Of a DNA stretch of 38,100 nt, positions 23,177 through 31,058 are shown one piece after another. Origin of the DNA: Ruminococcus sp. (GTDB lineage Bacteria > Bacillota > Clostridia > Oscillospirales > Ruminococcaceae); assembly GCF_019417665.1 (NCBI RefSeq), contig NZ_DXUU01000009.1:1-38100 (forward strand), in the 5' to 3' direction. How positions within the stretch are numbered: position 1 is the first letter of the stretch; every line of letters begins with the position of its first letter. The notes under the pieces were generated by a model. The model searched no databases and had not been told where the DNA came from. It worked only from the letters and a program-made list of their open reading frames with translations. Position numbers and translations under genes: made by a program.

Positions 23177-23421
23177 GTAGGGGCGAACATTGTTCGCCCG
23201 TTAAGGCAATACCGCACAAAGATTGTGCGTCAGATGCGCAGTCAGATTTTTCGTCAGATGAAACAAAAAGCGCAGTGAATACTTTGTGTATTCACGAGCA
23301 TTTTTGTGAAATATGACGGAAAATATGCAAGCATATGACGTGCAAAGCCGCTAGGCGCTCTTTGTGCGGTGTTGCCTTAAGTCATTTCCGGAAATTGCGG
23401 GCGAACACAGTTCGCCCCTAC
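23177..23421. repeat. GTAGGGGCGAAC palindromic repeat split by a MITE
   Basis: GTAGGGGCGAACATTGTTCG (from 23177) and its inverted partner ending CAGTTCGCCCCTAC (to 23421) form the ends. Each arm is itself palindromic (GGGCGAAC/GTTCGCCC). The interior is occupied by the MITE at 23201-23380 and 17 further bases. Confidence 0.75.
23201..23380. mobile_element. 180-bp MITE with TTAAGGCAAYACCGCACAAA ends
   Basis: The left end TTAAGGCAATACCGCACAAA and the right end (reverse complement TTAAGGCAACACCGCACAAA) are inverted repeats of at least 21 bp with one mismatch. The 180-bp interior has no gene but contains secondary inverted segments. The TTAA at each end could be a target-site duplication or part of the ends. 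The transposase must act from elsewhere. Confidence 0.8.
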
Positions 23422-23486
23422 GATTTTATCCTGCAAAAATTACGCCGTATCATAAAATGGATTTCCATGCATTTTCACAAACATCC

Positions 23487-23515
23487 TTGACGTTTTCCTG
23501 GATTCATGGTACAAT
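23487..23515 (+). promoter_or_regulatory. Promoter of tyrA-prmA
   Basis: TTGACG (23487-23492) and TACAAT (23510-23515) are separated by 17 bp; the leader before the ATG at 23553 is about 30 nt. Confidence 0.75.
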
Positions 23516-23552
23516 AAATGGGATGATATCACAAATAAACGGAGGAATTCTC

Positions 23553-24407
23553 ATGCAGATCTTAGTTGTTGGAATGGGACTCATCGGCGGTTCCATCTGC
23601 AAATCTATCAAAGCATCTACAGAACACACTGTCTTTGGCTGCGATGTCCAGCAGTCTGTCCTGGAGGATGCCATAAAAGAGGGTGCCATCGACGGCATCG
23701 GCACCATGATCGACGGCACCTATGACATGATCATCATCTGTCTCCACCAGCGGATCGCCATCCAGATGGTACAGGAAGCCTTGCCCCAGCTCCCACCGGG
23801 AACCATTCTGGTGGACACCTGCGGTCTGAAAGGGCGCATGGTGCGTGACCTTACCTATCGCTGTCGCAAATCCGGCGTGCACTATGTGGGCACGCACCCT
23901 ATGGCAGGACGGGAAAAAAGCGGCTATTACGCCAGCATCCCCGACCTGTTCCAGAATGCCAACCTCATTGTCACACCAGTGGACGGCACAGACGAAACAG
24001 CACTGGAAACTGTCAAGCAGCTGGCAAAGCAAATGGGCTTCGGCAACATTGTCACCGCAACACCTATGTGGCATGACAACATGATCGCCTATACCTCCCA
24101 GCTGGCGCACGTGGTTTCCAGCGCTTATGTGAAGGATTTCTGCATGGACGACGCCCTGTCCTTTTCCGGCGGCAGCTTTCAGGATATGACACGTGTTGCC
24201 ACCATGGACGAATCCATGTGGTCGGCGCTGTTCCTGGACAACCGGGACAACCTGCTGTATCACCTGGATCTGCTCATTGAAAACCTCACCGATTACCGGG
24301 ATGCCCTCAAGCAGCGTGACGAGGAACGCCTGCAATATCTCATTGCCGAGGGTCGCCAGATCCAGGAGGAAAATGTACGGAAGCGCAAGGAAATGAACGA
24401 GAAATAA
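23553..24407 (+). CDS. tyrA: Prephenate dehydrogenase
   Basis: The protein has 284 residues from the ATG at 23553, behind GGAGG; a longer frame from 23364 runs through the MITE and is not used. It has an NAD-binding Rossmann fold GMGLIGGS (8-15), the substrate/NAD motif GTHPMAGREKSG (about 113-124) with the catalytic His, and the helical C-terminal dimerisation domain. It oxidises prephenate to 4-hydroxyphenylpyruvate for tyrosine synthesis. No chorismate mutase or ACT domain is fused. prmA begins 16 bp downstream and is probably co-transcribed. Confidence 0.92.
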   Translation: MQILVVGMGLIGGSICKSIKASTEHTVFGCDVQQSVLEDAIKEGAIDGIGTMIDGTYDMIIICLHQRIAIQMVQEALPQLPPGTILVDTCGLKGRMVRDLTYRCRKSGVHYVGTHPMAGREKSGYYASIPDLFQNANLIVTPVDGTDETALETVKQLAKQMGFGNIVTATPMWHDNMIAYTSQLAHVVSSAYVKDFCMDDALSFSGGSFQDMTRVATMDESMWSALFLDNRDNLLYHLDLLIENLTDYRDALKQRDEERLQYLIAEGRQIQEENVRKRKEMNEK

Positions 24408-24423
24408 GGAGAAACAAACTGTT

Positions 24424-25431
24424 ATGAACTGGACACAAGTGGATATTTATACGACCACAGCCGCCATTGACCTGCTGAGTGTACAATTGCAGGATCTTGG
24501 CATTCGGGGATGTATGGTACAGGATGCACAGGATTTTCAGGAATTCCTGGAACAGAAAACCGGCAAATGGGACTACCTGGAGGATGGACTCATGGAACTG
24601 GCGCACTGTGAGACCTGCATCACCGTCTATCTGCCGGAAGATGCGCAGGGTGCAGAAACGCTTTCCGCTGTCCGTACCCTGCTGGCGCAACTGAAAACAC
24701 AGGATACCGAGCACGCCTACGGACGGCTGGAAATGGTCTGCTCCGGCATCCGGGAAGAGGACTGGGCAAACAACTGGAAACAGTATTTCAAACCGTTCCC
24801 CGTAGGAAAAAAGCTGTACATCAAGCCCAGCTGGGAAAAAGCTACTGCTGAGGCTGAGGGCAGAACGATATTGGAAATCGATCCTGCCAGCAGCTTTGGC
24901 ACCGGCCAGCACCACACCACCCGGCTGTGCCTGGAACTGCTGGAAAACGAGATCACTCCGGAGACAAGGCTTCTGGATCTGGGCTGCGGCAGCGGCATCC
25001 TGTTTATCGGCGGTATGCTCCTGGGAGCAAAAGAGGCATATGCCGTGGATATTGAAGAAAATGCTGCACGGATCGCCGGCGAAAATGCCGCAGAGAATCA
25101 TCTGGATCCTGAAAAATACACCATTTCCTGCGGCAATGTCATCACTGACAGTGAACTGGTGGAGCAAATCGGTTCTGGCTATGATGTGATCACAGCGAAT
25201 ATCGTTGCCGATGTCATTAAAGCAATGGCGCCGCTGTTCCCGCAGTTTCTCCGGGATAACGGCATCCTGATCCTGTCGGGCATTATCTCTGAACGGGCAG
25301 ACGAGGTGTTGGAAACTGTGACAGCCCACGATTTCACCGTACTGGAAAAACGGGAAGCATCCGGCTGGTGCGCCGTAAAGCTTCAAAAAGTACCTGGTAC
25401 TGGAGCATGCTGCCAGACAATACGAATGTAA
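24424..25431 (+). CDS. prmA: Ribosomal protein L11 methyltransferase
   Basis: The 335-residue protein has the N-terminal L11-recognition domain (about 1-110) and a SAM-dependent methyltransferase domain with DPASSFGTGQH (153-163) and DLGCGSG (185-191). It trimethylates L11 in the cytoplasm. The family motif usually reads DPGLAFGTGTH, so Ala-Ser-Ser and Gln are local substitutions. The last dozen residues (KVPGTGACCQTIRM) extend beyond the normal end and run up to a dispersed repeat, so the 3' end may have been altered by repeat insertion. An rsmE gene, a common neighbour of prmA, is absent. Confidence 0.92.
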   Translation: MNWTQVDIYTTTAAIDLLSVQLQDLGIRGCMVQDAQDFQEFLEQKTGKWDYLEDGLMELAHCETCITVYLPEDAQGAETLSAVRTLLAQLKTQDTEHAYGRLEMVCSGIREEDWANNWKQYFKPFPVGKKLYIKPSWEKATAEAEGRTILEIDPASSFGTGQHHTTRLCLELLENEITPETRLLDLGCGSGILFIGGMLLGAKEAYAVDIEENAARIAGENAAENHLDPEKYTISCGNVITDSELVEQIGSGYDVITANIVADVIKAMAPLFPQFLRDNGILILSGIISERADEVLETVTAHDFTVLEKREASGWCAVKLQKVPGTGACCQTIRM

Positions 25432-25499
25432 TGCAAAGCCACATCTCGCCGAAGGCGGCAATGAAGCTTTTTGATCCAGCAATTTCTTGAAAATGCTGG

Positions 25500-25695
25500 C
25501 GAGGTCCAGGGCGAGAAGCCCTGGTCGCCGCCCGCAGGCGGCGAAACACCCTGGTGCATACTTTTGCGCCGTGGGGAAAGGGATGAGAAAAGCGACAGCT
25601 TTTCGAGGGGAAGTGGACAAGACCGCTTCCCCTTTCCACCATTTTCAGCAAGTAACATTTTGAAAACATCCCGGTGGGACGTTTTCAACGCAACA
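25500..25695 (+). repeat. Structured dispersed repeat, copy 1 (downstream of prmA)
   Basis: This stretch matches 34250-34440 closely, including AGCCCTGGTCGCCGCCCGCA, GAAAAGCGACAGCTTTTCGA, GGACAAGACCGCTT and the terminal CCCGGTGGGACGTTT palindrome. It contains several nested hairpins. No gene was accepted; minus-strand frames through it are conserved between copies only because the DNA is. Confidence 0.8.
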
Positions 25696-25736
25696 CAACG
25701 CAATACTACATCATCAAACCAATCTCCAAAAATCAG

Positions 25737-25771
25737 AAAAACACCGCTCCTGCACGTGGAACGGTGTTTTT
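25737..25771. terminator. Bidirectional terminator between prmA and mscL
   Basis: AACACCG (25739-25745) pairs with CGGTGTT (25762-25768), extended by A-run/T-run pairing, with T-runs on both strands. It serves the convergent prmA and mscL genes. Confidence 0.85.
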
Positions 25772-25814
25772 CATTATGTAGAATAGTAAGAGGTTGTCAA
25801 AATATATAGCGCCC

Positions 25815-26309
25815 TTATTCTGCATCCTTTTCTACGGCATCTGCCTTTACAGCATCTACAGGCATTCCCTGCTGTGCCGCCAGAAGATCACGGATCTCTG
25901 TCAGCAGAACTTCTTCCTTGCTGGGCTTGGGCGGTTCCGGTTTTTCCTCTTTTTTCTTGTAAAAAATGTTCATTATCTTGACAATAATAAACACACAGAG
26001 CGCTGTCAGCAGGAACGTAATCACCGCATTCAGAAAGCTGCCTATGGCAATGAACGGGTGGTTTCCCCACGGGATCGTAATTCCCAAAGTACTGAAGTTG
26101 ATACCAGCAAGGATCGTTCCAATAAAAGGCATCAGTACATCATCTACCAGAGAATTGACGATAGATGTGAACGCAGAACCAACGATCAAACCGACTGCCA
26201 TGTCCAGGACATTTCCCTTGGAAATAAACTCCTTAAACTCACCGACAATTGCCTTGAGACCGCCGCCTGCCTTTTTCAGATTTTCTTCGACATTTTTGTT
26301 TTCCATCAT
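25815..26309 (-). CDS. mscL: Large-conductance mechanosensitive channel
   Basis: The protein has 164 residues from the ATG at 26309, which has GAGG 6 bp upstream; starts at 26315 and 26321 are possible. It has the N-terminal amphipathic helix, TM1 with the pore sequence around GNVLDMAVGLIVGSAFTSIV, a periplasmic loop and TM2 (LNAVITFLLTALCVFIIVKI). The C-terminal helix bundle carries an added Lys/Glu/Pro-rich linker. It opens under membrane tension to release solutes after osmotic downshock. It lies 51 bp downstream of the carboxypeptidase gene. Confidence 0.95.
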   Translation of the reverse strand: MMENKNVEENLKKAGGGLKAIVGEFKEFISKGNVLDMAVGLIVGSAFTSIVNSLVDDVLMPFIGTILAGINFSTLGITIPWGNHPFIAIGSFLNAVITFLLTALCVFIIVKIMNIFYKKKEEKPEPPKPSKEEVLLTEIRDLLAAQQGMPVDAVKADAVEKDAE

Positions 26310-26360
26310 GTACATCCTCATTTCTTGACCGGCATATCTGCCTTTATTTTACCGGATTTC

Positions 26361-27548
26361 TTATCCGATAATTTCCTCGTTATCTTCCGGCACAGCTGCA
26401 TCCGCATTGCCTGCTGTGATATCCGTCGTTTCCCCGGTGCCATCTTCCGGCGTTGTCGTATCGCTGCCGAAAGCCTGGATCTCACCGGTGTCCACTGTGA
26501 CAATAAATCCATCTCTGTTGTTGCCGGAAATGGTATATTCCTGATCCGGCGGCACCAGAATATAAGTGGAATCTGCTGCTGCATCTGCCGGAACATAGTA
26601 TACTTCATAAATCTCACCATCCCAGTTGGTGATGGAAAGATGATTGTCGGTGTCATAATTTTTCAGCAGGGTGAGATATTCCTCCAGACAGAGATTATTC
26701 TCTGCCATATAGGCAGCATGGGGCTGTCCCACATAGCGATAATGCCACGGCTCAGCCTGATAGCCCGTTGTCTCCGTCTTGTCCTCCGCATAGCGCAGAA
26801 TATAACCATAATGTCCGCAATTCTGGTTGATCCACTCGTATTCTCCAGTGCCGTCATAGTCATACTGCACGCCATCCTGATAGAGGGACACGTCCAAAGA
26901 ATAGCCTGTCTCATGTTCACTGTAGCCCGGCTTTGCCACACGGGAAGAAGTCTCTGCACCAGTTGCCTCCAGATCGGCATCATACAGTTCCTGCTGCTGC
27001 GCATTGGTACGATAACCACTGATAATGATGATATCATTGTGTCCAGTTGCCACAAAGAAATCATCCAGCATTTGATTGAGCGCTTCAATCGCCGGTTCAC
27101 GCAGACTGGTTTCCGTGCCACTGACATGATAGTTGTCCGTCTTGTGCTCATAAATGCTGACGATCTCTGTGGCATTGTTTTCTTCATAGGCATTTTCGCC
27201 GTTGACCAGGATCAGATCACCGGCATGTACTTGAGAATTCTCCACAGCAATATTTTCATATACCGTCTGTTCTGCGGCAGACTCCTCCAGCTCGGACTCT
27301 TCCACATTTCCGATCACCATACCATCTGCGCCCTGAGAAATCGGCGTCAGAGATTTGTACATATGAAAGCCCTCATATCCCACAAGCGCCACAAGTGCCA
27401 GAGAAACAACAATTTCTACGGCAGTTTTTGTGCCGGAGCCTCTGGGACGGCGCAGCTGAGGACGGCGGTTTCCTGACGGTCTCGCCTGTCTTGTATTCTG
27501 ATTTCCATTTCCCTTTGCAGCGGGACGCTTTTTCGGTTCCTGGCTCAT
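26361..27548 (-). CDS. VanY-type D-Ala-D-Ala carboxypeptidase (M15B), membrane-anchored
   Basis: The protein has 395 residues from the ATG at 27548 behind GGAGG; the longer frame begins in the -10 box of its own promoter. It has a basic, Pro/Arg-rich cytoplasmic tail (1-40), a TM anchor (about 42-58), an acidic linker, and an M15B domain with SGYRTNAQQ (177-185), SEHETGYSLDV (210-220) and EPWHYRYVG (266-274), giving zinc ligands H212, D219 and H269. A Thr/Glu-rich C-terminal extension follows. It trims the terminal D-Ala of peptidoglycan stem peptides outside the membrane. There are no other van genes, so a housekeeping role is more likely than vancomycin resistance. Confidence 0.93.
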   Translation of the reverse strand: MSQEPKKRPAAKGNGNQNTRQARPSGNRRPQLRRPRGSGTKTAVEIVVSLALVALVGYEGFHMYKSLTPISQGADGMVIGNVEESELEESAAEQTVYENIAVENSQVHAGDLILVNGENAYEENNATEIVSIYEHKTDNYHVSGTETSLREPAIEALNQMLDDFFVATGHNDIIIISGYRTNAQQQELYDADLEATGAETSSRVAKPGYSEHETGYSLDVSLYQDGVQYDYDGTGEYEWINQNCGHYGYILRYAEDKTETTGYQAEPWHYRYVGQPHAAYMAENNLCLEEYLTLLKNYDTDNHLSITNWDGEIYEVYYVPADAAADSTYILVPPDQEYTISGNNRDGFIVTVDTGEIQAFGSDTTTPEDGTGETTDITAGNADAAVPEDNEEIIG

Positions 27549-27635
27549 TCGGGTACCTCCAGATCTATATTCGACAAACCACCCTGCGGCGATTTGTTCC
27601 ATTTCCAGTTTCGGGGCAATATTGACCCTGTTTTT

Positions 27636-27663
27636 ATTATACCACATTTTGCGCAGATTGCAA
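27636..27663 (-). promoter_or_regulatory. Promoter of the carboxypeptidase gene
   Basis: TTGCAA (27663-27658) and TATAAT (27641-27636) are separated by 16 bp on the minus strand, about 90 bp before the ATG. Confidence 0.75.
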
Positions 27664-27711
27664 ATACTTTTTATGCAAATTTTTTTGAAACAGCGAATTG
27701 TATTAAATCAT

Positions 27712-27872
27712 GGGTCAGGAATGATGAGGAATGAATGAGTAACCTTTTTGAAAAAAAGAAAGAAACAAGTTTTCACTGCTGCATAACATCGGGAAATTCC
27801 AACATTGTATTCAAATTCATGAGCACAGCGAACACCATCATTCCTCATTTCTAACTCCTCATTCCTAATTCC
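27712..27872. repeat. Inverted-repeat element, second copy
   Basis: The right arm at 27820-27872 (GAGCACAGCGAACACCATCA then TTCCTCATTTCTAACTCCTC) matches the reverse complement of 21154-21207 over about 50 bp. A degraded left arm with AGGAATGATGAGGAATGAAT lies at 27715-27738. No gene lies in 27664-27936. Confidence 0.7.
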
Positions 27873-27936
27873 ACACCCCATTGTGTTTCCTACTTTAAAT
27901 GGGTTTAAATTTTTTGTTAAAACAGAAAAATTCTAT

Positions 27937-27965
27937 TTCACATTTGGACGGAAATATGGTATAAT
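27937..27965 (+). promoter_or_regulatory. Promoter of the phoH-ybeY-era cluster
   Basis: TTCACA (27937-27942) and TATAAT (27960-27965) are separated by 17 bp. The leader before the phoH ATG at 28035 is about 63 nt. Confidence 0.7.
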
Positions 27966-28034
27966 AAACGATAGATGATATCACCACCCCAAACCATTCC
28001 AAAGCATGGCAGAAAGGAAGGAAAATTTCCGGCT

Positions 28035-29018
28035 ATGGCAGAAAAAATAATTCCCATTCAGGATAACAATCAATTCCAGGCACTGTGCGGCAGTTTTGAT
28101 GAAAATCTGAAGCTGCTGGAACAGCGCTATCATGTCACCATCGTCTGCCGGGGCGAGGGCATCCGAGTACAAGGTGCTTCTGCGGAAGTCGATCTGGCTG
28201 CCGGGGCACTGGAATCCCTGCTGCAAATGGTGACAAAGGGACAAGCAGTTACGCCTCAGTCCATTCACTATGTGGCGGAAATGGTAGAGGACGGTGCTGC
28301 CGGTCAATTGTCTCAGCTGGCGGATGATGACACCGTATGCCTGACTGCAACCGGAAAGCCTGTGCACACCCGGACAGTGGGACAGCGGAATTATATCCGT
28401 GCCATTGCCGATCACACCATTGTGTTCGGACTGGGACCTGCCGGCACCGGAAAGACCTACCTTGCCGTTGCCATGGCAGTACGTGCATTCCGGCGCCACG
28501 AGGTCACACGAATTATCCTCACCCGTCCGGCGGTGGAAGCCGGTGAAAAGCTGGGATTTCTCCCCGGCGATTTGCAGGACAAGGTGGATCCCTATCTGCG
28601 TCCCTTATATGACGGACTCTTTGAAATGCTGGGCGCTGAGGCGTTTCAGCGGTATCTGGAACGAGGTTCCATTGAGGTAGCACCTCTCGCCTATATGCGC
28701 GGCAGAACGCTGGACAATGCCTTTATCATTCTGGACGAAGCACAGAACACCACCGGCGAACAGATGAAAATGTTCCTGACACGTCTGGGCGAAGGCAGCC
28801 GCATGGTCATCACCGGCGACACCACCCAGATCGACCTGCCGGACAAACAGAAAAGCGGTCTTGTCATTGCATCACGCATCCTGCGGAATGTAGATGACAT
28901 TGCCGTCTGCGAGTTCACAAACCGGGATGTGGTGCGGCATAAGCTGGTGCAGGATATCATCCGTGCCTATGAAGCGGCAGAACACAGACACAGTTCCGGG
29001 AAACCGGAGAAAAAATAA
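28035..29018 (+). CDS. phoH: PhoH-family ATPase
   Basis: The protein has 327 residues from the ATG at 28035 (MAEKIIPIQ), behind GGAAGG; an earlier in-frame ATG at 27975 lies at the predicted transcript start. It has an N-terminal KH-like region, then Walker A GPAGTGKT (134-141) and Walker B-type DEAQN (234-238). PhoH/YbeZ proteins are RNA-associated ATPases that work with the YbeY endoribonuclease in ribosome maturation. ybeY follows after 64 bp, which fits. The length is normal for the family. Confidence 0.94.
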   Translation: MAEKIIPIQDNNQFQALCGSFDENLKLLEQRYHVTIVCRGEGIRVQGASAEVDLAAGALESLLQMVTKGQAVTPQSIHYVAEMVEDGAAGQLSQLADDDTVCLTATGKPVHTRTVGQRNYIRAIADHTIVFGLGPAGTGKTYLAVAMAVRAFRRHEVTRIILTRPAVEAGEKLGFLPGDLQDKVDPYLRPLYDGLFEMLGAEAFQRYLERGSIEVAPLAYMRGRTLDNAFIILDEAQNTTGEQMKMFLTRLGEGSRMVITGDTTQIDLPDKQKSGLVIASRILRNVDDIAVCEFTNRDVVRHKLVQDIIRAYEAAEHRHSSGKPEKK

Positions 29019-29082
29019 ATGCCTGTTTTCCTATACGAAAACAGACTCTGAAAGATGAAACCACGAAAGGAGATCTTCTATT

Positions 29083-29595
29083 ATGCCAAAAGTCAAAGTC
29101 ATGGTAAAAAACAATCAAACCGAAGTGCGGGTACCTGTGGGGATCCGTCTGCTGATCCGGCGCTGCTGTCAGGCAGTTCTGGTATCAGAACATTTCGAAC
29201 AAGATGCAGAAGTCAGCGTCTCCTTTGTCAGCAATGCAGAGATCCGGCTGCTGAACCGGATCTATCGTCAGAAAGACCGTACTACTGATGTCCTCTCTTT
29301 CCCTCTGGGACAGGACGGTCACTATGATATCAACAAAGAAACCGGCTGTGCACTGCTGGGAGATGTTGTGATCTCCTTAGAAACCGCTGTGAAACAGGCG
29401 AATATGTATGGTCACTCTTTGGAACGGGAGATCGGCTTTCTGACAGTACATTCCATGCTCCACCTGCTGGGCTATGATCATGAAACAAGTCCCCTGGAAG
29501 AACGCAAAATGCGGGAAAAAGAAGAGGAAGTTTTGGGCGAGCTGGGTATTTCCAGAGAAGCCACCTTCACCAATCCGGAGGAAAACGATCTATGA
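29083..29595 (+). CDS. ybeY: Endoribonuclease YbeY
   Basis: The 170-residue protein has the zinc motif H123-x3-H127-x5-H133 in HSMLHLLGYDH, the family hallmark. It takes part in 16S rRNA 3'-end maturation and ribosome quality control. The ATG lies behind AAAGGAG. Its last codons overlap era by 4 bp (ATGA), so the two are translationally coupled. The ending beyond the motif is the usual Glu/Lys-rich helix. Confidence 0.95.
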   Translation: MPKVKVMVKNNQTEVRVPVGIRLLIRRCCQAVLVSEHFEQDAEVSVSFVSNAEIRLLNRIYRQKDRTTDVLSFPLGQDGHYDINKETGCALLGDVVISLETAVKQANMYGHSLEREIGFLTVHSMLHLLGYDHETSPLEERKMREKEEEVLGELGISREATFTNPEENDL

Positions 29596-30488
29596 CAAAA
29601 TCTGTTTTCGTGACCCTTGCCGGGCACACCAACGCCGGAAAATCTTCGCTGCTCAATGCCATTATCGGCGAAAAGATCGCCTCCGTCAGCCCAAAGCCAC
29701 AGACCACTCGTACCCGCATCACCGGTATCAAGACCGTAGGCGAAACACAAATGGTCTTTATGGACACGCCCGGTCTGCACAAGCCTACCACAAAGCTCAG
29801 CACCCACATGCTCCAGGCGGTAAAGGACGCTGTGGCGGATATTGACGCAGTACTTTTCGTTCAGGATTGCACAAAGCCACTGTCCTCTCAGGAGGAGGAA
29901 CTGCTGCAATCTCTGGAACGCACCAAGACTCCGACCATTTTGGTGCTGAACAAGATCGATCTGTGCAGCGACAAGACGAAACTCATGGGTACTATCGCAA
30001 GGCTCAATGCAGCCCATTCCTTTGCGGCAACGGTCCCGGTGAGCGTTACGGAAAATGACGGCGTGGATCTGGTAGAAGAGGAAGTCATGGCACTGGCACA
30101 ACCATCGCCCCACTACTTCCCCGATGAAAAATTCACCGACCAGCCGGAACGTGTCCTTGCAGCAGAAATGATCCGGGAAAAAATTCTGAATCTGCTTCGG
30201 GATGAAGTCCCTCACGGCATTGCTGTCTCCATTGAGCGCATGAAGGAACGGGATGACAAGGATCTGCTGGATATCGACGCCACCATCTACTGTGAACGGG
30301 AGTCCCATAAGGGCATCCTCATTGGTAAAAACGGCGCTATGCTGCGGAGAATTGCCACACTGGCACGAAAAGATCTAGAACGGTTTTTCTATATCCAGGT
30401 GAATTTGCAGTGCTGGGTCAAGGTCAAGGAGGATTGGCGTAACAAAGAGGGACTGATACACAATTTCGGCTTAGATGGCGGGGAGTAA
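29592..30488 (+). CDS. era: Ribosome-assembly GTPase Era
   Basis: The 298-residue protein has G1 GHTNAGKS (11-18), switch-type PQTTRTRITGI, G3 DTPG (58-61), G4 NKID (118-121), and a C-terminal KH domain (about 200-290, with HKGILIGKNGAMLRRI). It binds the 3' end of 16S rRNA during small-subunit assembly. G1 departs from the usual GRPNVGKS and looks more like the HflX form, but the essential GxxxxGKS is intact. In Bacilli dgkA and cdd lie between ybeY and era; here they are absent. Confidence 0.95.
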   Translation: MTKSVFVTLAGHTNAGKSSLLNAIIGEKIASVSPKPQTTRTRITGIKTVGETQMVFMDTPGLHKPTTKLSTHMLQAVKDAVADIDAVLFVQDCTKPLSSQEEELLQSLERTKTPTILVLNKIDLCSDKTKLMGTIARLNAAHSFAATVPVSVTENDGVDLVEEEVMALAQPSPHYFPDEKFTDQPERVLAAEMIREKILNLLRDEVPHGIAVSIERMKERDDKDLLDIDATIYCERESHKGILIGKNGAMLRRIATLARKDLERFFYIQVNLQCWVKVKEDWRNKEGLIHNFGLDGGE

Positions 30489-30498
30489 GGCAATAACC

Positions 30499-30710
30499 AT
30501 TGTAAACGTCCCACCGGGACATTTACAAAATTTTACTTGTTAAAAAGGCTTCACAAGGCGGGGCGGTCTTGTTCGCCTCGCGTCGAAAAAGCTGTCGCTT
30601 TTTCCCACCACCCTCGACCTGCGCTGGAATACAGCGCAGAGATTTCGCTGTCTGCGGACAGCGACCATGGCTTTCGCAGCCCTGGACCTGCGTCATCTGG
30701 ATCAGCATGA
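30499..30710 (-). repeat. Structured dispersed repeat, copy 2 (inverted, downstream of era)
   Basis: Read on the minus strand this diverged copy matches copies 1 and 3: the GTCCCACCGGGAC palindrome and flanks near 30505-30530, GCGGTCTTGT at 30563 and TCGAAAAAGCTGTCGCTTTT at 30583. The inner GC-rich hairpins differ. The 30489-30872 gap has no other supported feature. Confidence 0.65.
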
Positions 30711-30872
30711 CGTGCAGCCTTTTTGAAAATGGAAAAGCAAATATTCTTACTGTCACGTGTAAAAATGATTGTTAACTGTCTGCTCTTTACACATCACCCC
30801 AATCATTTCCACCCATAAACCAACCCGTCCGACGCATCCTAATCCTATCCCCAAAACAGGAGGTATGATACA

Positions 30873-31058
30873 ATGGATGCTTGGGATATTTTTTGTATGA
30901 CCGGACACGTAGACGACTATCTGCACTATCGGCAGGCACAGGGACTGGCACAACCGAATGCGAACCCGGCGACAACGAAGGAGAAAAAACCGCATGGAAA
31001 CATACCGAGGACTGGTGCTGGCGCAGCGGACAGCGGGCGACCGTGGGAAGTTCATTGA
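30873..31058 (+). CDS. yqzL: YqzL-like small protein
   Basis: This 61-residue frame begins MDAWDIFCMTGHVDDYLHYR, matching the short YqzL family (aromatic, then F--TG-VD-YL-Y), and sits between era and recO exactly as in Bacillus. CAGGAGGT lies about 8 bp before the ATG. Typical YqzL proteins are near 47 residues; this one continues in a Pro/Gly-rich tail that overlaps the first 65 nt of recO in another frame. The function of YqzL is unknown. Confidence 0.7.
   Translation: MDAWDIFCMTGHVDDYLHYRQAQGLAQPNANPATTKEKKPHGNIPRTGAGAADSGRPWEVH

Noticed and set aside
23364..23552. N-terminal extension of prephenate dehydrogenase
   Set aside because: It begins in the MITE end and precedes the tyrA promoter; the Rossmann fold starts properly at 23553.
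25334..25703. Minus-strand frames with FRRLRAATRA, repeated near 34231-34505
   Set aside because: They resemble each other because they cross copies of the same DNA repeat; frames differ in length, lack ribosome binding sites and show no protein family.
25794..27476. 560-codon plus-strand frame opposite mscL and the carboxypeptidase
   Set aside because: Both minus-strand genes have complete catalytic or pore motifs and proper start signals; the plus frame crosses both and resembles nothing.
26361..27548. VanY as part of a vancomycin-resistance cluster
   Set aside because: No vanH, ligase, vanX or VanRS genes adjoin it; M15B carboxypeptidases are common housekeeping enzymes.
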